Source: JAXLQL01 sp046331625
GTDB taxonomy: Bacteria > Acidobacteriota > Terriglobia > Bryobacterales > Bryobacteraceae
Reading direction: 5' to 3'
Length of the DNA stretch: 64,000 bases
Assembly (NCBI GenBank): GCA_046331625.1
Contig: JAXLQL010000015.1
Span: 1-64,000 of the forward strand
Shown here: positions 17,308 through 25,000 of the stretch, piece after piece
Layout: every line of letters starts with the position of its first letter
Position numbering within the stretch: the stretch's first letter is position 1
Notes under the pieces: model-generated
Databases searched by the model: none
Told to the model about the DNA's origin: nothing
The model's input: the letters and a program-made list of their open reading frames with translations, nothing else
Program-made: the position numbers and the translations under genes

Positions 17308-18543
17308 TCATCGAATCGTCGCCACCGGAAGCCGCGCCGCAGCCTCATTCACCAGCGCGTTCGCCGCCGCTCCGATCCTCGCGGCAGCCCCAGGTGAAGC
17401 AACGATTGTACTCAGTTGCTGCAGCGCGATGCCCGTAACCAAGTCGCGCATCGCCGGCGATGCCTCATGCGGATTCGCCATCGCTCCCCAGATGCTTTGG
17501 CGCAGCGGACCCCATGGATCAATCGGAATCGGCACGCCACCCACGATGATCACGCCTCCTCCGTCCTGAATCACGCCGAACAGGATCGTCGCCACCGCCG
17601 CCCACTTCGAAAGATCGATCCTCTTTAGCTTCAAGCACTGCTCAGCATCGTACGGCTTCAGGTACTCGTCAATCTCGCGCTCGCAGACGGCGCAGAACGG
17701 CTGGCCGAGCTTCCGCATCTTGCAATTTGCCTGCGGCCGGTAGAGGCCGCAGTGATAGGTGCCAGCGCCCTCGAGCGTTCCGATGACGACGTCGTTGTTC
17801 GACGGACCTCCGGGAGCGCCCGGGTCAGGCGGGCACTTGCTGCAATTCGGATTCGTCCAGGTGGGCGTTGACGTGTTGACGAGGTCAGACCACTTGCCCG
17901 ATGCATCGCCATGCGTGGTGATGTTGGGTTTGCCCGGCTCCGGACCCGAATAGTGATTCCGATCGATCTCGCCCGAGTCGCACCCTTGAAGATACGGGTA
18001 CTCATCGGCGAGCCCGAAGATAGAGTGCCCCATCTCATGGATGAGGATCTCGCGCCAGTCCACGTTTTCGCCCTTGGAGTTCTTGGTAGCCACCGAAGCC
18101 ACTCCGACGGCGCCGCCTGTTCCGCCATACTTTTTCGTATTGACGATCACCTGCGCCGAGTGATATTGCGGAACCCAGGCCTGCACGGTGTTTTGCACGA
18201 GCGTCGTATCGCAGACCAGCGCTCGCGGCACTCCACCGCCGCAGAAGGTTGCGTCGAAGTAGGTGTGTGGAGTCGCGCCGGTACCGCCGCATCCAGCCGG
18301 ATCGTCGGCACCGCTATCGGTGGAGGCTACGTCGAGCCGCCATACGTTGATCGCGCATGAGTGCTGATCGAACGGCGCGATCGCGAACAACCCGTCCACG
18401 AAATCCTGCGCGTAACCCGCGAAGTCGCCGAGTTCGCTTTGCTTGAACCCTTCGGCGACCAGCACCAGGTTGAACCGCTTGGCTGGATCGCCGTTGTCGA
18501 GAATCTTTACCGCACCGATCACCTTTCCGTCTTGGGCGCTCAT
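17308..18543 (-). CDS. M64-type (IgA-peptidase-like) zinc metallopeptidase
   Basis: 411 residues from ATG 18543 (MSAQDGKVIGAVKILDNGD). The open frame continues upstream but overlaps the preceding gene, with which it shares an ATGA start/stop. KRFNLVLVAEGFKQSELGDF near residue 23 is the hallmark N-terminal segment of M64-like proteins. The zinc site is HEMGHSIFGLADEY near residue 195. Cysteine-rich loops (NCSKCPPDPGAPGG, CKMRKLGQPFCAVCE) follow, then a C-terminal helical region. There is no signal peptide, which is odd for a family often exported. It may act inside the cell or leave by a non-Sec route. Confidence 0.75.
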   Translation of the reverse strand: MSAQDGKVIGAVKILDNGDPAKRFNLVLVAEGFKQSELGDFAGYAQDFVDGLFAIAPFDQHSCAINVWRLDVASTDSGADDPAGCGGTGATPHTYFDATFCGGGVPRALVCDTTLVQNTVQAWVPQYHSAQVIVNTKKYGGTGGAVGVASVATKNSKGENVDWREILIHEMGHSIFGLADEYPYLQGCDSGEIDRNHYSGPEPGKPNITTHGDASGKWSDLVNTSTPTWTNPNCSKCPPDPGAPGGPSNNDVVIGTLEGAGTYHCGLYRPQANCKMRKLGQPFCAVCEREIDEYLKPYDAEQCLKLKRIDLSKWAAVATILFGVIQDGGGVIIVGGVPIPIDPWGPLRQSIWGAMANPHEASPAMRDLVTGIALQQLSTIVASPGAAARIGAAANALVNEAAARLPVATIR

Positions 18544-19016
18544 TTCCGCTTTCCTCCTGTCTTCTTCGTGCTGGCTTCGCGCGCTGGCAGATCGAACTCC
18601 AGCGGAGGCTCCGGCCCAGGCTGGCCAGTCTTGCCCTTCGGCATCAGCGCTGGCAAGCCGGTCTGAAGCACCACACGAACGGTGGGGCCGAGATCGGGGA
18701 CGATGAGGAAAAACCTTCCCGCCGGGCTCTTGGCGGGAACGCGGATCACAGAGCGATCCTCCTGCGCTACCTCCAGGTCCTGCTCCACGGGATTGTGCAT
18801 GCGGCGCCGATAGAGCGGGCGTCCTTCGGCGTTCCGCAGTTCGAACCATGCGCCTTCGTTTCCAGTGGCGGGAACCAGCGCTTGGGGCGGTGGAGCGAGC
18901 ATCTCCACGTGCTCCACGGATGTGAGCTTGACGGCTCGACCCGAATAGTCGAATATGAGTCGCAACGAGCGATTCGGTGGGGCTTCGGCGGCTTTGCCGG
19001 CGCTGCGTTTGGGCAT
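18540..19016 (-). CDS. Hypothetical protein coupled to the M64-type peptidase
   Basis: 158 residues starting MPKRSAGKAAEAPPNRSLRL. AAGGAGG precedes the ATG by 7 bases. It looks like a small beta-rich domain (LRLIFDYSGRAVKLTSVEHV, GAWFELRNAEGRPLYRRRMH, VIRVPAKSPAGRFFLIVPDL) with a basic tail (STKKTGGKRK). It has no signal peptide. Its TGA overlaps the peptidase ATG, so a shared function is likely, perhaps substrate recognition or inhibition. No family is recognised. Confidence 0.6.
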   Translation of the reverse strand: MPKRSAGKAAEAPPNRSLRLIFDYSGRAVKLTSVEHVEMLAPPPQALVPATGNEGAWFELRNAEGRPLYRRRMHNPVEQDLEVAQEDRSVIRVPAKSPAGRFFLIVPDLGPTVRVVLQTGLPALMPKGKTGQPGPEPPLEFDLPAREASTKKTGGKRK

Positions 19017-19152
19017 TTGCAGTCCTCCTTCCTGAGTAGTGAGCTTCGCAAGCCAAGCGTTTCGCGACTCGACGACAATTTTTCGAAGGCAGCCGCAGCC
19101 GCGCGGGGCGAACCGGCTACCGTTCTCAGAGCGGGTGTCGTCTAATCAGGAT

Positions 19153-20538
19153 ATGTCCCATTTCGCGTTCGCTCTACTGGCCGCGGCGGCGGTGACCACC
19201 GAATGGCCGCGCTTCCGTGGACCGAACGGAACCGGAATCGCCGAAAGCGCCGGCGTGCCCGTGGAGTTCGGGCCATCGAAGAACGTGCTGTGGAAAGCGC
19301 CGTCTCCACGGGGCGTGTCGTCTCCCGCGGTGGCCGGCGGGCGCGTCTGGATTACGGGCTTCGACAAAGACGACCGCATCGTGCTCAGCTTCGACAGCGC
19401 CACCGGCAAGGAAGCGTGGCGGAGCACAATCAAGAAGGCGCGCACCGAGTCGGCAAATCGCGTGCATGGATTCGCTTCGCCCACGCCGGCGACCGACGGC
19501 GTCAACGGCTACGTCTTCTTCGCCGACATCGGGCTGCTCTCGTTCGATGCCAAGGGAGCGGAGCGATGGCGCACTCCGCTCGGTCCGTTCGAGAGCATCC
19601 AAGGGCACGCCACTTCGCCCGTGTACCACGACGGGCTCGTCTTCCTCACCATCGATCAGATCAAGGACTCGCACGTGGCCGCGTTCGATGCCGCCACGGG
19701 CAAGATGCGTTGGCGCAAGGATCGCGCCAGTGGTTGGCTCGGCGGCTACGCGACGCCGATCGTGTATGAGCCCGCCGATGGTCCCGCGCAGTTGATCGTG
19801 AATGGCGCACTCGAACTGACGGGCTACCAGGCGAAAACCGGCGAGCGGTTGTGGTGGGCGCCGGGCGTGGCCACGGGTCCGGCGGCGAGCCCAGCGCTCG
19901 AAGGCGGCGTGGTGTACACCGTGGAGCCATCCGACGAGGAGCCGCAGCCGTTCAAAAGCATGGCCGCATTCGACAAGGACAAAGACGGCAAGATCGCGTT
20001 GACCGAGGTCGCCGACGCGGGAATGCGTCGGTTGTTCGAGGCGATCGATCAATCGGTGGGGAACAAAGACGGCATGGTGGATGAGTCCGAGTGGAACAAG
20101 TCATTCGAGTCGATGGGTAAAGCGGGCGGGCTTGTGGCGACGCGGATTAGCGGCAACGGCCAGCTTCCGGCGGCGAGCATTATGCGATTCACGAGAAAGT
20201 CACTGCCATATCTCACGGCTCCGCTGGCTTACCGTGGCGTACTGTATGTAGTGCGCGATGGCGGGATCTTGGCTGCGCGCGATCTGGCTACGGGCAAGGT
20301 GTCGAAGGAGGCGCGGCTCGATGGCGCGATCGAAAAATACTACGCCTCGCCCGTTGCCGCCGATGGCAAGATCTACCTCGCGAGCGAGACCGGCAAGGTG
20401 GCGGTGGTGGAAGCGGGTGCTGAGTGGAAGATGCTCGCGGTGAACGATCTCGATTCGCCAGCCTATGCGACGCCGGCGATCGCGGGCGGGCGGTTGTACG
20501 TGCGGACGAAGGATACGCTTTACTGCTTCGGGAAGTAG
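19153..20538 (+). CDS. PQQ-type beta-propeller protein with inserted EF-hand pair
   Basis: 461 residues with a signal-like start (SHFAFALLAAAAVTTEW). It opens with WPRFRGPNGTGI, a typical first blade of secreted outer-membrane or periplasmic propellers, followed by blades ending in DATGKMRWRK-type turns. Between blades, near residue 275, DKDKDGKIALTE matches an EF-hand calcium loop, and DQSVGNKDGMVDESEW forms a second, degenerate loop. The propeller resumes afterwards and ends TKDTLYCFGK. It is probably an exported protein whose propeller is tuned by Ca2+. Divergent from the peptidase operon, with 136 bp between. Confidence 0.75.
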   Translation: MSHFAFALLAAAAVTTEWPRFRGPNGTGIAESAGVPVEFGPSKNVLWKAPSPRGVSSPAVAGGRVWITGFDKDDRIVLSFDSATGKEAWRSTIKKARTESANRVHGFASPTPATDGVNGYVFFADIGLLSFDAKGAERWRTPLGPFESIQGHATSPVYHDGLVFLTIDQIKDSHVAAFDAATGKMRWRKDRASGWLGGYATPIVYEPADGPAQLIVNGALELTGYQAKTGERLWWAPGVATGPAASPALEGGVVYTVEPSDEEPQPFKSMAAFDKDKDGKIALTEVADAGMRRLFEAIDQSVGNKDGMVDESEWNKSFESMGKAGGLVATRISGNGQLPAASIMRFTRKSLPYLTAPLAYRGVLYVVRDGGILAARDLATGKVSKEARLDGAIEKYYASPVAADGKIYLASETGKVAVVEAGAEWKMLAVNDLDSPAYATPAIAGGRLYVRTKDTLYCFGK

Positions 20539-20601
20539 GCAGGTAGCGACGGGATCGCACCTGAGCCATCCGCCGGATCAGCGTTCATCGAACGTGCCGG
20601 A

Positions 20602-23600
20602 TCAGAAGCTGATCCGTAGGCCGAAGCGGAACTGCCGCTCGTCGATCCCTTCCCGAGCCAGATTCTGCACGCCGGTGATCACGCCGAAGCCACCCAGATC
20701 CCGAACCGTGCCGTCGGGGTTCAACGATAGATTCGATGCATTCGCGCCCGGGTTGGCGAAGTGCGGGGTGTTGCTGAAGTTGAACGATTCCGCACGAAAC
20801 TGGAGCTTCCACTGCTCGGCGATCCGGAATTCCCGGAATATGCCCAGATCCCAGTTCACCAGCCCGGGTCCACGCATGTTGTTGAAGCCCGCGGTGCCGA
20901 ACCGCGCATCGGTCAACGGTTTGAACGCAAACACGTCGAAGTACGCTTGGCCCGGTCCCGCTCCGCCCAGAATCGCGACGTTCGACTTGACTTGGTCCGC
21001 TGTCTGGCTGCTGCCCGGAAGGGCGAGCGACGACCCCGAGGCTGAGACCGTGAAAGGTAAACCCGAGTACAGGCTCATGATGTTGTTGATCTGCCATCCG
21101 CCGGCGATGTAAGAGAGCGGACCGCCCTGGTTCAACCAGTGCTGCCCTTTGCCGAAGGGGAGTTCCCAAATCGCGGTGAGCTGTACATTGTGCGTGCGAT
21201 CATACCCGCGGACTACGCGGTTCCGCAACAGGTACGAGTATGCGCGCACCGACGGAGCGCTGTCCGTGTTGTCGATCCAGCCCATCGCCTTCGACCACGT
21301 GTAGTGAACGCCCGTCTGCAGGCCTTTCAGGAACCGTCTTTCGAGTCGAGCCTGCATGGCGTTGTATTGCCCTGTTCCCAGCGGCTGAATGAATGTCGTA
21401 GCGGCGGTGCGGCCGAATTTTTGGAAGAGCGGGCGTCCTGCCTGGTCGGCTCCGATCACCTGACCCGAGTTGATGTCGAAGTAGCCCAGTTGCCGAGTCT
21501 GACGAGTGGCCACGTACCCGACTTCGCCGACGAAACCATAGCGCAATTGCTTCTGCACCGTGGCGTTCCAAGACTGGAGGTACCCTCGCTCGAAATTCTT
21601 CTGATAGCCGCCGTAGGCATACGTGCCCGGGATATCCACGATGCCTTTCGACGTATCCGGAATCGAGATCGCGGGCACGCCAGCTTCCAGCCGGCCCGCG
21701 GGCTGGAACGAATTCGGCACGTCGACCACCAGAGGCGTCAGGATCGGAAACGCCGCGCGAAGCAGTTCGGTACCCATGAACGGATCATTGGTGATGCCGT
21801 ATCCGGCGCGGAACACGAGTGAGTTGCTCACGCGATAAGCCAAGCCCACGCGCGGAGCGAAGCGGCGCTTGCTGATCTGGATACCGCAGTCCTTGGGCGT
21901 GCCGCCCAGCCCGCAGAGGAGAACCTTGTTCGTGTCGGGGTCGTAGCGTTCGATGCCGCGGCCGGTTCGCGTCGGCACCGGGAAGTATTCCCAACGGACG
22001 CCGTAATCGATGGTGAGCTTCGGCGTGACATTCCAGCGATCGCGAGCATAGAAACTGTAGAGCCACGCGCGCAGGTTGAACTCATCGGGCGCCTGATACG
22101 TCTTGCCGAACAGCGTGGGCAGGCCCAGCAGGAACGAGGCATAGCTATTGAACTGATTGCTGCCCGGGCCTCCGCGCACCAGGGTCGGACCACCTCCGAA
22201 GTTGAAGCCGCCTTGCGCTCCGAACGTGGTTCCCCCCACGAACTCGGCCTGGTTCTGGTTGAGATGCTGGCGATAGAGGTCAAAGCCGAAGCGGATGTTG
22301 TGGGCGCGCTTGGTCCAGTTGAAATTCGAAACGTACTGATACTGCGGGTCGCGCCGGTAGTAGGGCATGAAGTTGTCGTTGGTGCCGATGTTCGAATAGC
22401 TGTCCACGGCAAAGGTCGGCCACCCGCTTTCGAAATAACGGCTGCCGTTGGTGCCGGGGATCTTGAGCGTTTCGAGGCCCAGGTTCTTGCCCAGTCCACC
22501 TTGCTCGGAACTGGTGTCCATGCGCGTGTAGCCCATGTAGGCGTCGATGATGAAGGTGGGGCTCAGAACATAATTGCCCGCGATTGTCGTGGTGTAGGTT
22601 CCGCCGTTCGACGTTCCGGCGTTGCCGCCGTTCACCGGAGGTCCGCCGAGCGAGCCGAACAGTTCCTGGTTGTAGCTGTTGTACCGGAGCACGCTGAGGC
22701 GCATGAACATGTTGAACTTGTCCGAAGCCCGATAGTCGAGCTTGCTGTCACCGGTGTGGCGATCGAACAGGAACGGCGCCGCCAGGAAGTAGTTGTTCGT
22801 CAGTCCGGCGAGGTTGGGCAGCGGCGTGAGGTCCGCCAGCTTTCTCGAGATTTCGCTGACACGCGCCGCTGGAACGAGGTTGCTGGGGTAGGGAACGCGG
22901 TTGTTGCCGGCGAAGTCTCCGGTGGTGGGATCGTAGACCAGCCGCGTGGAAGCGGACATGTCGCCGGCCTTGATGGCTGCCGTGGGTACGGTCCCGAAGC
23001 GCGATGCCGCTTCGCGGTCAGTGGTGCCTTCGTAGGCGGCGAAGAAGAAGATCTTGTCCCTCTTGATCGGGCCGCCGATGGCGCCGCCGAACTGGTTGTA
23101 CACGAGCTTCGGCTTGCGCTGCCCCACCGGCAGGAAGAACGGCTTGGCTTTGATGCGCTGCAGCGAGTTGTATTCGAAGATGGCGCCATGCACGGTGTTC
23201 GTGCCGCTGCGAGTCTGGACGCTGATCGCAGCTCCGCCCGCCAACCCCTGTTCGGCGTCGAAGCTGTTGCTGACGACATTCACCGTTTCGATCGATTCGA
23301 GCGACGGAACATAAGCCACGATGTGCGGAAGCTGGATGACGGTGGAACTGGCCCCATCGATCCGCGTGTTGTTCGAACTGCGGCTGGCGCCGTTGACGTT
23401 GAACGCAAGCGATCGCGACGGATTGGTGGGGATCGAGTGTGCATTCTGCGGCGGCGCGAATCCAGGAACCGTCCGGACCAACTGCTGGTAGTTGCGGCCC
23501 AGCGGCACCGGGAGATTCACCATCTCTTTGCTGCTGATTTCCGCCCGTACCTCAGACCGGTCGGTCTGCAGCGCGGCCGCTTCCGATGACACCGTGACGG

Positions 23601-23961
23601 ACTCGCTCACCTCGCCCAGTCTCAGCGCGACGTTGGCTCGGGCGACGTTGTTCGCGCTGATGGTGACTTGCTGCCCGGTGTAACTCGCGAATCCGGGCTT
23701 GGTCACTTTCAATACGTACGAGCCGGGTGGGACCGACAGGAAATCATAACCGCCTGTCACGTTCGTGACGGCCTCGCGCGAGTAGTTTGTCGCGGTATTG
23801 GTGATGGTGACGTTGGCGCCCGGTACGGCCGCGTCGCTCGCGTCGGTCACATTGCCGACCAGCGATCCATAGAGGACCTGTGCGCGCACGGCCGGAATCG
23901 AAACGCACGCCAGCGCGATCATCGCGCAGGCGAGAAGCCGAGGATGGTTCACTCGATGCAT
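20602..23961 (-). CDS. Oar-like TonB-dependent receptor 2
   Basis: 1119 residues from ATG 23961, with GGAG 8 bases upstream (a GTG at 23976 is the alternative). Signal peptide LLACAMIALACVSIPAVRAQ, regulatory-like domain (YGSLVGNVTDASDAAVPGAN), plug segment with NVNGASRSSNNTRIDGA and GLAGGAAISVQTRSG, then a barrel ending RQFRFGLRISF. The KAGDMSASTRLVYDPTTGDF and DKIFFFAAYEG stretches are standard for this paralogue family. It converges on the propeller gene at 20538. Confidence 0.85.
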   Translation of the reverse strand: MHRVNHPRLLACAMIALACVSIPAVRAQVLYGSLVGNVTDASDAAVPGANVTITNTATNYSREAVTNVTGGYDFLSVPPGSYVLKVTKPGFASYTGQQVTISANNVARANVALRLGEVSESVTVSSEAAALQTDRSEVRAEISSKEMVNLPVPLGRNYQQLVRTVPGFAPPQNAHSIPTNPSRSLAFNVNGASRSSNNTRIDGASSTVIQLPHIVAYVPSLESIETVNVVSNSFDAEQGLAGGAAISVQTRSGTNTVHGAIFEYNSLQRIKAKPFFLPVGQRKPKLVYNQFGGAIGGPIKRDKIFFFAAYEGTTDREAASRFGTVPTAAIKAGDMSASTRLVYDPTTGDFAGNNRVPYPSNLVPAARVSEISRKLADLTPLPNLAGLTNNYFLAAPFLFDRHTGDSKLDYRASDKFNMFMRLSVLRYNSYNQELFGSLGGPPVNGGNAGTSNGGTYTTTIAGNYVLSPTFIIDAYMGYTRMDTSSEQGGLGKNLGLETLKIPGTNGSRYFESGWPTFAVDSYSNIGTNDNFMPYYRRDPQYQYVSNFNWTKRAHNIRFGFDLYRQHLNQNQAEFVGGTTFGAQGGFNFGGGPTLVRGGPGSNQFNSYASFLLGLPTLFGKTYQAPDEFNLRAWLYSFYARDRWNVTPKLTIDYGVRWEYFPVPTRTGRGIERYDPDTNKVLLCGLGGTPKDCGIQISKRRFAPRVGLAYRVSNSLVFRAGYGITNDPFMGTELLRAAFPILTPLVVDVPNSFQPAGRLEAGVPAISIPDTSKGIVDIPGTYAYGGYQKNFERGYLQSWNATVQKQLRYGFVGEVGYVATRQTRQLGYFDINSGQVIGADQAGRPLFQKFGRTAATTFIQPLGTGQYNAMQARLERRFLKGLQTGVHYTWSKAMGWIDNTDSAPSVRAYSYLLRNRVVRGYDRTHNVQLTAIWELPFGKGQHWLNQGGPLSYIAGGWQINNIMSLYSGLPFTVSASGSSLALPGSSQTADQVKSNVAILGGAGPGQAYFDVFAFKPLTDARFGTAGFNNMRGPGLVNWDLGIFREFRIAEQWKLQFRAESFNFSNTPHFANPGANASNLSLNPDGTVRDLGGFGVITGVQNLAREGIDERQFRFGLRISF

Positions 23962-24114
23962 GATTCGTGCTCCCACTTCCCGGACTCGATGTCCGGGCGA
24001 CCTATACTATACATTCGGTGATCGTGGGAGAAAAGGGGGGGCAGATCCACCCAATAACGAGACTCAGCCCACTGGACCTTGGTAAAATTAGCGTGTACGG
24101 TGAAGCTACGTACA

Positions 24115-24127
24115 TTACCGGTAAGGA
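24115..24127 (+). promoter_or_regulatory. Palindrome and ribosome binding site of the TacAT-like operon
   Basis: TTACCGGTAA is a perfect 10-bp palindrome at 24115-24124. It overlaps the ribosome site TAAGGAG, which is 6 bases before the GTG start. A second short palindrome, ACGTAC/GTACGT-like, lies just upstream. A position over the translation start suits autoregulation by the antitoxin-toxin complex; that role is inferred. Confidence 0.4.
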
Positions 24128-24133
24128 GTCTTC

Positions 24134-24415
24134 GTGAAAACCCAAGAGGCCCGCAGTTCCCGGATCGAAGCCCGCATCGCCCCGGAGGCGCTGGCCGACG
24201 TCCGCCGCGCAGCGGAGATCCAAGGGCGCTCCGTCAGTGATTTCGTGGTTGCGGCTGCCCACGACGCCGCTCAAAAGGCGATCGCCGAAGTCGAAGTGAT
24301 CCGCCTCTCGCGCCAAGCACAGGAGAAGTTCGCCGAGTTGATTCTGAATCCTCCGCCTCCGAATGCCGCCCTCCGGAAAGCTCTCGCGCGCCGCCGCGCC
24401 ATGATCGTTGACTGA
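24134..24415 (+). CDS. DUF1778 (TacA-like) ribbon-helix-helix antitoxin
   Basis: 93 residues from GTG 24134. SSRIEARIAPEALADVRRAA with IQGRSVSDFVVAAAHDAAQK is the DUF1778 ribbon-helix-helix pattern. The tail LSRQAQEKFAELILNPPPPN carries the typical toxin-neutralising segment. The stop is followed 5 bp later by the acetyltransferase toxin, so the two form an operon. Confidence 0.85.
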   Translation: MKTQEARSSRIEARIAPEALADVRRAAEIQGRSVSDFVVAAAHDAAQKAIAEVEVIRLSRQAQEKFAELILNPPPPNAALRKALARRRAMIVD

Positions 24416-24420
24416 GCCAA

Positions 24421-24927
24421 GTGAAGGAACAGTTCCGCATCGAGGCGCTGGCCGGCACTCACGACAGGTCCGGATTCGAGAGTGGGTCCGCTGCGCTCGA
24501 TCGCTACTTCCGCGAACAAGCTTCGCAAGACGTGAAACGGCGAATCGCTACCTGCTTCGTCGCAGTGAGCGTCGCAAGCAGCGAGGTGGCAGGATTCTAC
24601 ACACTCGCCGCCACAAGCATCGCCTTGGACGATCTGGCCCCTGCCATTGTCAAGAGGCTACCTCGCTATCCCGCCATCCCCGCAGCGCTGCTTGGCCGGC
24701 TGGCGGTCTCCCTCCGCTATCAGGGCAAAGGGCTGGGCGGCGTGCTGCTAAGCGACGCCGTTGTTCGCGTCGCCCGAGCGGAGCTCGGCATCTTCGCCTT
24801 GGTTGTCGACGCCAAGGATGACGCCTCCCAGCGCTTCTACGAACGCCACGGCTTCACGTTACTGCCCAATGCCGGCCGCCGTCTATGCCTCCCCATCGGA
24901 CCCGCTCTTCGGCACCCGAACGTCTGA
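24421..24927 (+). CDS. GNAT acetyltransferase toxin (TacT-like)
   Basis: 168 residues from GTG 24421. The start FRIEALAGTHDRSGFESGSA and ALDRYFREQASQDVKRR match the TacT type. The acetyl-CoA loop is RYQGKGLGGVLL near residue 100. The end DASQRFYERHGFTLLP is the conserved C-terminal strand/helix, with the catalytic Tyr expected in FYERHGF. Known members acetylate aminoacyl-tRNA to halt translation; that activity is inferred here. All motifs are intact. Confidence 0.85.
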   Translation: MKEQFRIEALAGTHDRSGFESGSAALDRYFREQASQDVKRRIATCFVAVSVASSEVAGFYTLAATSIALDDLAPAIVKRLPRYPAIPAALLGRLAVSLRYQGKGLGGVLLSDAVVRVARAELGIFALVVDAKDDASQRFYERHGFTLLPNAGRRLCLPIGPALRHPNV

Positions 24928-24951
24928 AGCCTCGAGATCAAAAAAGAAGAA

Positions 24952-24981
24952 GGGCGCGGACTTCCGAAGAAGACCGCGCCC
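24952..24981. terminator. Bidirectional terminator between TacAT-like operon and TonB receptor 3
   Basis: GGGCGCGG and CCGCGCCC form the stem. An A-rich flank (AAAAAAGAAGAA) lies on the left and CGTTCTTG on the right, so each strand ends with a T-rich tract. It sits between two convergent transcription units. Confidence 0.7.
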
Positions 24982-25000
24982 CGTTCTTGCTACGTAGGAG

